Source of the DNA: Paenibacillus pinistramenti
GTDB taxonomy: Bacteria > Bacillota > Bacilli > Paenibacillales > Paenibacillaceae
DNA length: 64,000 nucleotides
Reading direction: 5' to 3'
Assembly: GCF_005869875.1 (NCBI RefSeq)
Contig: NZ_VAWG01000011.1
Coordinates: forward strand, 62,001-126,000
The position numbers and the translations under genes are program-made. This document shows positions 16,076-24,327 of the stretch, piece by piece. Every line of letters starts with the position of its first letter. Position 1 is the stretch's first letter. The notes below the pieces were generated by a model. The model made no database searches. It saw only the letters and a list, made by a program, of their open reading frames with translations, and was not told the origin of the DNA.

Positions 16076-17473
16076 ATGTACCCGCCGAGATCAGAGAAAA
16101 ACAAGCATGAGAAGAAACAGAGACAGCAGCGGCAGAACAAGGTCTGGATGATTATAAACTTAATGCTCATTGTCGCGGTTTGTTTGGTTGGCCTTTATGT
16201 GTATTATAATTCCGATAATAATGCGGCTTCCGATTTGGGGCAGCCGCAGGCTGAATCTTCCAATGCTGCAGGAGGCAGTGAAGCGCCGTCAGCCGAAAGC
16301 TCCGCAAGCAGTGCCGGTACGGCTTCCGAGGATTCGCAGCAGGCGGCTCCATCAGCTGCAGGCAGTGAAGCGGATGCCCCGGCGGCTTCCTTGCAGCAGG
16401 GAGGAGCAGGGAATGCTGCTGCAGCGTCAGCAGACGGGACGGCAAATGCTTCCGCCGGCGCTGAAGGGAACCAGTCCGGTTCACAAGGTGACGCGGCTTC
16501 AGCTTCGCCTGAGGATGCAGGCGGCTCGCTGGTGCTTCATTTCGGGGGCGACACGTTATTCTCCGGCAAGGTGGCAGATAAGCTGGGCACCGAAGGCTAT
16601 GATTTTCCGTTCCAGTATGTCAGCAGTTTGTTCCAGCAGGATGATCTGACGGTCCTGAATCTGGAGACGCCGGTAACGGACGGCGGAGTAGGTGCTGCGG
16701 ATAAGCAGTATGTGTTCAAATCTTCGCCGAAGGCTCTTGAGGCTATGGCCGCAGCCGGGGTGGATGCCGTCAATCTGGCCAACAACCATACTCTTGACCA
16801 GGGTGAAGAAGGACTGCTGGATACGCTCGATCATTTAAAATCGGCCGGTATTGCTTCCGTTGGAGCCGGAAGTGATGACGATCAGGCCTATGCTCCTTAT
16901 TATGTGGAGAAGAAAGGCATTAAAATTGCCTTGTTCGGCTTCAGCCGTGTGCTGCCGAAATCTGATTGGGCTGCCGGAGCCGGGCACCCGGGCATTGCAA
17001 GCGTGTATGATCCGTCACGGGCTTATGCCGCAGTCAAGGCGGCCCGGCAGAAGGCGGATGTGGTCATTGTGGTGACGCACTGGGGGAAGGAACGCGTGCA
17101 GCAGTATGATGATACCCAGCAGTCGCTCGCCCATGGATTGATTGATGCGGGCGCCGATCTGGTGATCGGCGGCCATCCGCATGTGCTTCAGGGTTTGGAG
17201 CAATATAAAGGGAAGTGGATTGCTTACAGCACAGGCAACTTTATCTTTACCCGTTCTTCTGCCGCCAAGACCTGGGAAACTGCGCTGTTTGAGGTTCGCT
17301 GTACGAAAACGGGCAGCTGCAGCATGAAGCTGGTTCCTTACGACGCAGAACTGGCTCAGCCCGTCCCGATGGATGCCGCAGCCGGAGCCAAACTGCTGCA
17401 GGAGATTCAATCCCTGTCTCCGGGGGTAACCGTTGACAAGGCAGGGAATGCGGCGGCTGCTGCGAATCCTTAA
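16076..17473 (+). CDS. CapA family protein, membrane-anchored
   Basis: A 465-residue protein. Residues 1-23 are very basic, 24-45 form one membrane helix, 46-150 are a low-complexity Ser/Ala/Gly/Glu/Gln linker, and residues 152-430 form a CapA (poly-gamma-glutamate capsule protein) metallophosphatase-like domain. LHFGGDTLFSG, NLETPVTDGG, NLANNHTLDQG, THWGKE and GGHPHVLQG carry the metal-binding residues. No capB/capC genes are nearby, so a cell-surface hydrolase role is likelier than polyglutamate synthesis. AAGGAG lies eight bases before the ATG. A glycerophosphodiesterase gene follows after 124 bases. Confidence 0.88.
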   Translation: MYPPRSEKNKHEKKQRQQRQNKVWMIINLMLIVAVCLVGLYVYYNSDNNAASDLGQPQAESSNAAGGSEAPSAESSASSAGTASEDSQQAAPSAAGSEADAPAASLQQGGAGNAAAASADGTANASAGAEGNQSGSQGDAASASPEDAGGSLVLHFGGDTLFSGKVADKLGTEGYDFPFQYVSSLFQQDDLTVLNLETPVTDGGVGAADKQYVFKSSPKALEAMAAAGVDAVNLANNHTLDQGEEGLLDTLDHLKSAGIASVGAGSDDDQAYAPYYVEKKGIKIALFGFSRVLPKSDWAAGAGHPGIASVYDPSRAYAAVKAARQKADVVIVVTHWGKERVQQYDDTQQSLAHGLIDAGADLVIGGHPHVLQGLEQYKGKWIAYSTGNFIFTRSSAAKTWETALFEVRCTKTGSCSMKLVPYDAELAQPVPMDAAAGAKLLQEIQSLSPGVTVDKAGNAAAAANP

Positions 17474-17597
17474 ACAATTCTTTTACCAGACCTGAAGAAT
17501 GGTTAATGAAGAACATAAAGAATAATAGGTAACAGGTGACGTTATTGGAGGAGAATCGTTTGAAGTCGCCGTCCTTGAAGGAAAGGAGCGGTTTGAA

Positions 17598-18374
17598 ATG
17601 AACCGTTTTTGTGCCGCCCACAGAGGCTATTCCGGGATAGCGCCTGAGAATACGATGGCAGCGGTGCGGATGGCCATGGAAGAGCCATGCGTAACCTGGA
17701 TGGAAGTTGATGTGCAGATGTCCAAGGATGGGGTTCCTGTCATTATTCATGATTTTTCGGTTAACCGGACCACGAATGGACGGGGATTGGTCAGAGAGAA
17801 GACGCTTGACCAGCTGAAGAAGCTGGATGCCGGAAGCTGGAAATCCCCTTTTTACGCGGGAGAACGAATTTTGACGCTGGATGAGCTTCTTGACACCGTT
17901 AAAGGAAGATTGAAGCTGGATCTCGAAATAAAAACGCAGGGCGGAATGTATCCCGGACTAGAGCGGAAGATCGTTCAGGCTGTAAGAGGCCGCAGGATGG
18001 AGCAGGACGTAGTGCTGACTTCATTTGATACTGCCTCAATCGGCAAAGTCAGGGAAGAGGATGCAGGGATTCAAACCGGTCTGATCGCAGGGCGGAAGAC
18101 GCCGGAGCTGCTGAAGAAGCTCAAAGATATGGGATGCAATTTCCTGTCCATGGCGCACAGGAAGATTGATGCCCGGCTTGTCGATGAAGCAGAGAAGAAG
18201 GGGGTCAAGATCATCGCCTGGACGGTTGACCGTCCCCAATCGATGCTCAGGCTGGCTGCCCTGGACCGGAAAATTATAATTTGCACGAACAAACCCGCCG
18301 TGTTCCGTGAAACCTTCATTGAACCGCAGGCGATCAAAACAAAAGTCAAATGGTGGAGACTGGGAGGCAGATAA
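17598..18374 (+). CDS. Glycerophosphodiester phosphodiesterase
   Basis: A 258-residue GDPD TIM-barrel enzyme that splits glycerophosphodiesters to glycerol 3-phosphate and alcohol. Catalytic HRG (His8-Arg9) is in AAHRGYSG, metal ligands in APENTMA and MEVDVQMSKDG, and the second catalytic His in VIIHDF. No signal peptide, so it is cytosolic (UgpQ-like). GAAAGGAG lies about ten bases before the ATG. The downstream FAH-family gene begins five bases after its stop, so the two are surely co-transcribed. Confidence 0.93.
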   Translation: MNRFCAAHRGYSGIAPENTMAAVRMAMEEPCVTWMEVDVQMSKDGVPVIIHDFSVNRTTNGRGLVREKTLDQLKKLDAGSWKSPFYAGERILTLDELLDTVKGRLKLDLEIKTQGGMYPGLERKIVQAVRGRRMEQDVVLTSFDTASIGKVREEDAGIQTGLIAGRKTPELLKKLKDMGCNFLSMAHRKIDARLVDEAEKKGVKIIAWTVDRPQSMLRLAALDRKIIICTNKPAVFRETFIEPQAIKTKVKWWRLGGR

Positions 18375-18378
18375 GTTT

Positions 18379-19005
18379 ATGATTCGAAATGTGTACTGCG
18401 TTGGAAGGAATTACAAGTTGCATGCGGAGGAACTGGGCAACGATGTTCCTTCCGAACCGATGATCTTCCTCAAACCTAGCCATGCGGTAGTCAAAGCGGA
18501 CGGACAGACGCTGATTATGCCGGCTGACAAGGGTGAGATCCATTACGAGGCCGAGCTGGTGATCCGGATCGGACGTGCCTATGAGAAGGGCATGGCTGTA
18601 CAGGAATTGGTGGATACAGCGGCGCTGGGGATTGATTTTACACTGCGGGATGTCCAGAACATTTTGAAGAAGAAAGGCCATCCGTGGACGGCGGCGAAAG
18701 GCTTCCAGAGCTCGGCTCCGGTTACTTCCTACTTCGCACTTCCGGATCAGGAGCAGCTGGAGAGTAAAGACTTCACCCTTCTGCTGAATGGGGACGAGGT
18801 TCAGCGCGGCAATGTGAAGAATATGATCTTCTCCCTGCAAAAGATTGTCGATTATATCGCGGAGAACTACGGGCTCGGAGAAGGAGATCTGATCTTTACC
18901 GGCACGCCTGAGGGAGTGGGACCGGTCAAAACCGGCGATAAGCTTGAACTGGCCTGGGACGGGGAAATTCTCGGTTCCTGTGTCATCGGCACCCGGGAAA
19001 GCTGA
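18379..19005 (+). CDS. Fumarylacetoacetate hydrolase family protein
   Basis: A 208-residue FAH-fold protein. YCVGRNYKLHAEELG at the start, the metal-binding Glu pair in IHYEAELVIRIG (about residue 55), the Asp in GIDFTLRDVQ, and GDLIFTGTPEGVGPV are all present. The family holds oxaloacetate or acylpyruvate hydrolases and decarboxylases; I favour an acylpyruvase/oxaloacetate decarboxylase type but cannot prove it. The start at 18379 follows GGGAGGC. It lies between GDPD and a DUF92 gene that begins four bases after it. Confidence 0.9.
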   Translation: MIRNVYCVGRNYKLHAEELGNDVPSEPMIFLKPSHAVVKADGQTLIMPADKGEIHYEAELVIRIGRAYEKGMAVQELVDTAALGIDFTLRDVQNILKKKGHPWTAAKGFQSSAPVTSYFALPDQEQLESKDFTLLLNGDEVQRGNVKNMIFSLQKIVDYIAENYGLGEGDLIFTGTPEGVGPVKTGDKLELAWDGEILGSCVIGTRES

Positions 19006-19008
19006 TCC

Positions 19009-19884
19009 GTGCTTCACTGGCTGATCGGATTTGCCGGAGCGGCTGCCATTGCCGGCCTGGCCTATTTAAAGGGTTCGTTATCGTTATCCGGGATGATGTC
19101 GGCTGTCATCATGGGAACGATTTTTTACGGGGCAGGCAGCGCGTTTTGGTTCGGCCTCCTGCTTGTCTTTTTCATTAGCTCAACCCTGCTCTCCAGATGG
19201 AAGAAGGAACGTAAGCACGAGCTGGAGCAATCCTATGCCAAAACCGGCCGCAGGGATGCCGGGCAGGTCTTTGCAAACGGCGGGCTTGGCATGCTTGTTT
19301 GTCTGGGATACGTCATCGCACCAGATCCTTTGTGGATCTATGCGTATATAGGTATTATGGCCACCGTCAATTCGGATACGTGGGCTACCGAGCTGGGCAG
19401 TCTGAGCCGAAAGCCGCCCCGCTTTGTGCTGACCGGCAGAGTAGTGCCGAAGGGCACGTCGGGCGGCGTTTCGCTGCTGGGCAGCTGCGCTGCTTTGGCC
19501 GCCGGCTGCTGCATCGGGCTGTCCGCCTGGCTGCTCCTGCAGCTTGGCGGCGGTGCCGGCGGCAGTCAAGGCGCCAGTATCAGTGCAGCCACAGACACAG
19601 TCACCGCCATAGGCGCAGGCGCTGTGTCGCTGCCGGGGCTGCTTCTGCTGGGAAGCGCCGGCGGATTTGCCGGGGCATTAGCCGATTCCGTGCTCGGCGC
19701 CACGGTGCAGAAGATGTACCGCTGCCGGGTATGCGGTCAGCTGGTGGAAGTGAAGCAGCACTGCGGTCAGCTGACGGAGCGGGCTCGGGGCTGGCGGTGG
19801 ATGACCAATGATGCGGTGAACTTGATCAGCTCTGTTGCAGGCGGGCTGATTGCCTTGTGGCTGGGCTGGAGCTTGGGCTCCTGA
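19009..19884 (+). CDS. DUF92 integral membrane protein
   Basis: A 291-residue membrane protein of DUF92 (TMEM19/VTE6-like). Six or seven hydrophobic segments are seen. The family signatures GRRDAGQVFANGG and VNSDTWATELG lie at about residues 79-91 and 120-131, with TGRVVPKGTSGGVS after them. A plant homologue is a phytyl-phosphate kinase, and the bacterial role is unknown, possibly CTP-dependent prenyl phosphate phosphorylation. The pair CRVCGQLVE near residue 245 could bind metal. The GTG start lacks a strong binding site, suggesting coupling to the gene just upstream. Confidence 0.87.
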   Translation: MLHWLIGFAGAAAIAGLAYLKGSLSLSGMMSAVIMGTIFYGAGSAFWFGLLLVFFISSTLLSRWKKERKHELEQSYAKTGRRDAGQVFANGGLGMLVCLGYVIAPDPLWIYAYIGIMATVNSDTWATELGSLSRKPPRFVLTGRVVPKGTSGGVSLLGSCAALAAGCCIGLSAWLLLQLGGGAGGSQGASISAATDTVTAIGAGAVSLPGLLLLGSAGGFAGALADSVLGATVQKMYRCRVCGQLVEVKQHCGQLTERARGWRWMTNDAVNLISSVAGGLIALWLGWSLGS

Positions 19885-19936
19885 CCCGGCCTGGCTTTTT
19901 TTGAAGCATTACGGCCTGCGCACACGCTGCACAGAT

Positions 19937-19976
19937 TTAGACGTTAGACGTTAGACGTTAATCGTTAATCGTTAGA
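19937..19976 (+). repeat. Heptameric tandem repeat before the tetR gene
   Basis: TTAGACG three times (19937-19957), then TTAATCG twice (19958-19971), then TTAGA. The regular 7-base phase and position about 55 bases upstream of the TetR start suggest slippage or a protein-binding array. Confidence 0.9.
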
Positions 19977-20029
19977 TTTTATAGGAACAATAATCTGTTA
20001 TAGGATCAGTAATCTTTAGGGAGGACGGA

Positions 20030-20596
20030 ATGAGGGAGCTTCAGGCGGAGAAATATGAGGCGATTTTAGATGCGGCCTTTGAGCTGTTTGGCACCCACGG
20101 TTTCTATGAAACCAAAATATCGGACATCGCCGAGAAGGCCGGAATCGCCAAAGGCACGGTTTATCTGTATTTTAACAGTAAAGAGAAGCTGTTCACGGCG
20201 GTTTCCAAGCGGGATTTTGACCTGTTTCTGGATAACCTGCGGGAAGGGCTCCGGAAGTGCGGATCGCTGGAAGAGTGCCTCCGGTTTATTGCTGTTCATC
20301 ACCTGACCTATTATTATGAGCGGAAGAACCGGACAAACCTCTTCTTTCGGGTGCCGAACAGCGATCCGGAGCTCATGCGGAGCATGGAGATTTTTTTAAA
20401 GGAGTACAATACGATGTTGACCGAAGTGCTTGAGAAGGCGGGCATTCCGGAAGAGCGGCTGCATGCCAAAGCCTACATCGGCATTCTAAATGAGCTCAAA
20501 ATGGATATTTTATTTAATCCAGACTATTCGGATCAAGACCTTAAAATGAACATTCAGTTTGCAAGCCGTTTATTCATGCGCGGCTGTTTAAAATAA
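20030..20596 (+). CDS. TetR/AcrR family regulator
   Basis: A 188-residue repressor-type protein. The N-terminal helix-turn-helix domain (residues 5-50) reads ILDAAFELFGTHGFYETKISDIAEKAGIAKGT in outline, ending in VYLYFNSKEKLF. The C-terminal ligand-binding domain is unrelated to those I know. GGGAGGACGG precedes the ATG. It lies 30 bases upstream of an ABC-F ATPase gene and probably shares its transcript; a heptameric repeat upstream may be part of the control region. The ligand is unknown. Confidence 0.92.
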   Translation: MRELQAEKYEAILDAAFELFGTHGFYETKISDIAEKAGIAKGTVYLYFNSKEKLFTAVSKRDFDLFLDNLREGLRKCGSLEECLRFIAVHHLTYYYERKNRTNLFFRVPNSDPELMRSMEIFLKEYNTMLTEVLEKAGIPEERLHAKAYIGILNELKMDILFNPDYSDQDLKMNIQFASRLFMRGCLK

Positions 20597-20626
20597 CGAT
20601 CTGTGGCGGGAAGGCAAGGAGAACAA

Positions 20627-22600
20627 ATGAACATATTAACGGCGGAAGAGCTGTCCAAAAGCTATGGTGAGAAAGTATTATTCGAGCGTGCTTCCTTCGG
20701 GATGGAAGATCAGGATAAAATCGGGCTTGTCGGCGTAAACGGCACGGGCAAGTCCACCTTTTTGCGGGTGATTGCCGGACTGGACAGTCCGGACGAAGGC
20801 AAGGTAGCCGTTAACAACGGCGTCCGCATCCGGTATTTGGCTCAAAATCCCGACTTTGACCCGGATATGACGGTCCTGCAGCAGGTTTTCCGGGGCGAGA
20901 GCGAAGAGCTGCGCAGCGTTTATGAATATATGGAGACGTTAAGACAGCTGGAGCAGGGCGGGGAAAATGGCGCTTTGCAGGAGAAGCTGGCACGGCTTGG
21001 CCAGGAGCTGGACCGTCTGCAGGCCTGGCAGCTGGAGAGTGAAGCAAAGAGCGTCTTGTCCAAGCTGGGCATTAAGGATTTTACTCGAAAAATGGGAGAG
21101 CTCTCCGGCGGGCAGCGCAAGCGCGTCGCTTTGGCTTCGGCGCTTATTCAGCCCTCCGAGCTGCTGATCCTGGACGAGCCTACGAACCACATCGACAACG
21201 ACTCGGTGGCCTGGCTGGAGCAGTATTTGCAGAAGCGCCGCGGCGCGCTGCTGATGATTACCCATGACCGCTATTTCCTTGACCGGGTATGCGACGTCAT
21301 GCTGGAGCTGGATCAGGGCAGGCTGTACCGCTATGAAGCGAATTACAGCCGGTTCCTGGAGCTGAAGGCTGAACGCGAGGAAAGAGAAGCTTCGGCGGAG
21401 CAGAAGCGGCAGAACCTGCTTCGGAATGAGCTGGCCTGGATCAGACGGGGGGCAAAAGCCCGGTCCACCAAGCAGAAAGCCCGGATTGAGCGCTTTGAGA
21501 AGCTTGTGGAGCAGGAGCCGGCGGCGCGTTCGTCATCGCTGGATATTTCGGTCGCCTCGTCCAGGCTGGGACGCAAAATTCTGGAGATCTCCGGACTTCA
21601 TTACGAGGTTGAGGGCCGGACGCTGATTTCGGATTTGACTTATACCGCGGTGCCGCAGGACCGCGTGGGCATTATCGGGCCGAACGGCAGCGGCAAGTCC
21701 ACCCTGCTGAATCTGATTGCCGGACGCCTGCAGCCCGGCCGCGGATCTATTGAGCTGGGACAGACCGTTAAGCTGGGGTACTACACCCAGGAGCATCAGG
21801 AAATGAAGGCCGAGCAGCGGGTTATTGAATACATCAAGGAAGAAGCGGAGGTAGTGACAACGGCCGACGGTTCCCGGATTACGGCATCGCAGATGCTGGA
21901 GCGTTTTCTGTTCCCTTCAGCGATGCAGTGGACGCCGATCGGCAAGCTGTCAGGCGGAGAGAAGCGGCGGCTGTACCTGCTCCGCGTGCTGATGGGTGCG
22001 CCGAACGTGCTGCTGCTCGACGAGCCAACGAATGACCTGGATATCCAGACGTTAAGCGTGCTGGAGGCTTATCTGGATGAGTTCCCGGGCGCTGTGTTCA
22101 CGGTTTCCCATGACCGCTATTTTCTGGACCGCACGGTTGATAAAATTATGGCATTTGAAGGCGGAGGCACCGTGGCTGTCCATGTCGGCAATTACAGCGA
22201 ATACGAGGAACGTGTTGGCAGCATAAACGCCAAGCCGAAAGACCAGACAGCCAGTCCACATGTTAAAAATACAGCTGTTTCTTCCGGCAGCCAAAACGGC
22301 GGCGGCAACGGCCAAAGCACAGCAGGCGGAGGAAAGGATTCTTCTTCCTCCAGAAGTGAGAAGCTCAAATTCAGCTATAATGAGCAGCGCGAATATGAAG
22401 CGATTGACGGCCTCGTTGAAGCCGCAGAGAAGGAGCTTGAGCGGATTCAGTCGGAGATGGAAGGCGCGGCCAGCGATGCCCGCCGGCTGCAGGAGCTGAT
22501 GCAGCAGCAGCAGGAGGCCGAAGCCGAGCTGGAGCGGCTGATGGAACGCTGGACTTATCTGAACGAACTGGCAGAGAAGATTGAAGCCCAGCGGGGCTGA
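20627..22600 (+). CDS. ABC-F family ATPase (Uup/YfmR type)
   Basis: A 657-residue soluble protein with two ABC domains. Walker A motifs are GVNGTGKST (about residue 38) and GPNGSGKST (about 355). Signatures are LSGGQRKR and LSGGEKRR, and Walker B segments are LLILDEPTNHID and VLLLDEPTNDLD. An interdomain linker and a C-terminal coiled coil (residues 575-655) preceded by a Gly/Ser stretch fit the Uup/YfmR group, which acts on stalled ribosomes. It has no membrane domain, so it is not a transporter. The ATG follows AAGGAG. Co-transcription with the TetR gene is likely. Confidence 0.93.
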   Translation: MNILTAEELSKSYGEKVLFERASFGMEDQDKIGLVGVNGTGKSTFLRVIAGLDSPDEGKVAVNNGVRIRYLAQNPDFDPDMTVLQQVFRGESEELRSVYEYMETLRQLEQGGENGALQEKLARLGQELDRLQAWQLESEAKSVLSKLGIKDFTRKMGELSGGQRKRVALASALIQPSELLILDEPTNHIDNDSVAWLEQYLQKRRGALLMITHDRYFLDRVCDVMLELDQGRLYRYEANYSRFLELKAEREEREASAEQKRQNLLRNELAWIRRGAKARSTKQKARIERFEKLVEQEPAARSSSLDISVASSRLGRKILEISGLHYEVEGRTLISDLTYTAVPQDRVGIIGPNGSGKSTLLNLIAGRLQPGRGSIELGQTVKLGYYTQEHQEMKAEQRVIEYIKEEAEVVTTADGSRITASQMLERFLFPSAMQWTPIGKLSGGEKRRLYLLRVLMGAPNVLLLDEPTNDLDIQTLSVLEAYLDEFPGAVFTVSHDRYFLDRTVDKIMAFEGGGTVAVHVGNYSEYEERVGSINAKPKDQTASPHVKNTAVSSGSQNGGGNGQSTAGGGKDSSSSRSEKLKFSYNEQREYEAIDGLVEAAEKELERIQSEMEGAASDARRLQELMQQQQEAEAELERLMERWTYLNELAEKIEAQRG

Positions 22601-22608
22601 ACATAAAC

Positions 22609-22642
22609 AAACGGCGGAGCCTGAATCAGGCTCCGCCGTTTT
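22609..22642. terminator. Bidirectional terminator
   Basis: AAACGGCGGAGCCTGA / TCAGGCTCCGCCGTTT stem with almost no loop and TTGTTTT after it. It lies between the convergent ABC-F and serS genes. Confidence 0.88.
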
Positions 22643-22659
22643 GTTTTGCCGGGTATGCC

Positions 22660-23973
22660 TTACTCCCGTGTTTCGGCAAGAAGATCATTACAAACAGGCA
22701 CCAGTCTGTCCCGGCCGCCCATATAGGGCCGTAACGCCTGCGGCAGATATACCGAACCGTCCTCCTGCTGGTGATTTTCCAGCAGCGGGATCAGAATGCG
22801 CGGCGCTGCGATCGCTGTATTATTCAGCGTATGGCAGAATTTTAGGCTGCCGTCCTCATCCCGGTACCGGATATTCGAGCGGCGGGCCTGAAAGTCGCGC
22901 AAATTCGACGACGAGTGGGTTTCCCCGTAGCTGGCGCGGCCTGGCATCCAAGTTTCGATATCGTACTGCTTATAGGTTTTCTGCGACATGTCTCCGGTGC
23001 ATACCGCCATGACCTTGTACGGAAGTTCCAGCAGCTGAAGAATTTCTTCAGCACTCACAGTAATCTCCTGAAGCAGCTGCTCCGAGAGGCGGTCATCGCT
23101 GCGGCACAGCACCACCTGCTCGACCTTTGAGAACTGATGGACTCGGTACAATCCCGCCGTGTCCCGGCCCGCCGATCCCACTTCGCTGCGGAAGCACACC
23201 GATAACGAAGCGGCCTTGACCGGCCCTTTTGCCAGATCGACAACGTCTCCGCTGAAATATCCGATGAGCGGAACCTCTGATGTCCCGACGAGAAAGCGGC
23301 TCTCACCTTGTATAGGGTAAGTCTGATCCTCACCCAGCGGGAAAAACCCGGTGTTCACCATTGCCTCCCGGCCGACCATTAATGGAACCTCATAGAAATC
23401 AAAACCTTTGCGCTCCAGTACATCAAGCGCCAGCTGCTGAACCGCCCGCTGCAGGCGGAAGCCGTCGCCTTTCAGGTAATAATGGCGGTTTCCTGCTACT
23501 TTAACTCCTCGTTCAATGTCCAAAATGCCCAGGTTTCTGCCGAGCATCACGTGATCCAGTGGCTCAAAATCAAAGGCAGCGGGAGCTCCCCAGCGCCGGA
23601 CCTCTACATTATCTGCATCCGATCGCCCGATAGGCGTATCATTCGATACGATGTTCGGAACGAGCAGCATCAGCTGTTTATACTTCTCATCGGCCTCATT
23701 AAAGCGGATTTCTGCTTCCTGGAGCGCCCCTTTAATGTCCGCTGCTTCATTTCTGAGAGCTTCGGCCTCAGCCCGTTTCTTTAGAAGCATGGCGGAATGA
23801 ATCTCCTCCGTAATCTCATTTCGCTGCTGTCTCAGCCGTTCCATTCCGGCCAGAAGTTGTCGCCTTTGACCGTCCCATTCGAGCAGTTCAGCTACCGAAA
23901 GGCCGATCTGCTTGTGGTCCGCAGCAGCTTGTACTTCCTCCGTATGTTCCCGAATCCATTTCATGTCCAGCAT
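22660..23973 (-). CDS. serS: Serine--tRNA ligase
   Basis: A 437-residue class II aminoacyl-tRNA synthetase. Residues 1-110 form the coiled-coil arm that holds the long variable arm of tRNA-Ser. The catalytic domain has motif 2 (FRSEVGSAGRDTAGLYRVHQF in outline, near residue 255) and motif 3 (the HTLNNTAIAAPRIL block, near residue 385); LVGTSEVPL lies before motif 2. The gene is preceded on the minus strand by a T-box leader and a strong promoter. It is not linked to a serine biosynthesis gene here. Confidence 0.96.
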   Translation of the reverse strand: MLDMKWIREHTEEVQAAADHKQIGLSVAELLEWDGQRRQLLAGMERLRQQRNEITEEIHSAMLLKKRAEAEALRNEAADIKGALQEAEIRFNEADEKYKQLMLLVPNIVSNDTPIGRSDADNVEVRRWGAPAAFDFEPLDHVMLGRNLGILDIERGVKVAGNRHYYLKGDGFRLQRAVQQLALDVLERKGFDFYEVPLMVGREAMVNTGFFPLGEDQTYPIQGESRFLVGTSEVPLIGYFSGDVVDLAKGPVKAASLSVCFRSEVGSAGRDTAGLYRVHQFSKVEQVVLCRSDDRLSEQLLQEITVSAEEILQLLELPYKVMAVCTGDMSQKTYKQYDIETWMPGRASYGETHSSSNLRDFQARRSNIRYRDEDGSLKFCHTLNNTAIAAPRILIPLLENHQQEDGSVYLPQALRPYMGGRDRLVPVCNDLLAETRE

Positions 23974-23984
23974 TTACACCGTCT

Positions 23985-24217
23985 CCTTTTTTTGTGAAAA
24001 TACAAAAAGCGCCCTCGTCTTATGGGACGAGGAGCGCTTGTACTCGCGGTGCCACCCAATTTGACCCTGTTTGACAACAGGATCCGCTTTGGTTCCGCGA
24101 TAACGGGCGGTGCCGGTTAACTTAGGAGAGAGCGAACGGCAGAGAACCGGAAGCTCTCTCTTAGCGAGAACGCCTCCGGGTTGGATGCCCTTCACTGGCG
24201 TGATCCGATATGATTTG
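23985..24217 (-). promoter_or_regulatory. T-box leader of serS
   Basis: Reading the minus strand, the T-box AATTGGGTGGCACCGCGAG lies at 24061-24043, followed by a terminator stem (AAGCGC...CGTC / GACG...GCGCTTTTT, 24040-24002). The tRNA-end bulge reads UGGC, which pairs with GCCA and so fits the G73 discriminator of tRNA-Ser. Upstream stem I shows AGAGAGAGC / GCTCTCTC near 24162-24125. I could not assign the specifier triplet with certainty; UCU, UCC and AGC occur nearby. Uncharged tRNA-Ser would allow read-through into serS. Confidence 0.9.
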
Positions 24218-24223
24218 TTAGAA

Positions 24224-24252
24224 AGTATACTGGATAACCGGGAGCTGTGCAA
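24224..24252 (-). promoter_or_regulatory. Sigma-A promoter of the serS leader
   Basis: On the minus strand TTGCAC (24252-24247) and TATACT (24229-24224) are 17 bases apart, directly upstream of the T-box leader. Confidence 0.8.
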
Positions 24253-24327
24253 GAGTGAATCGCTTAACGGGTTATCCTCAGCTGCTCCGCCAAGAGATAT
24301 AACCGGACTAAGTCATATGCTCAGGCC

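Noticed and set aside
16076-17473. Poly-gamma-glutamate capsule operon
   Set aside because: Only the CapA-like protein is present; no capB, capC or capE genes lie nearby.
19937-19976. CRISPR-like array
   Set aside because: Units are only seven bases with no spacers; it is a simple tandem repeat.
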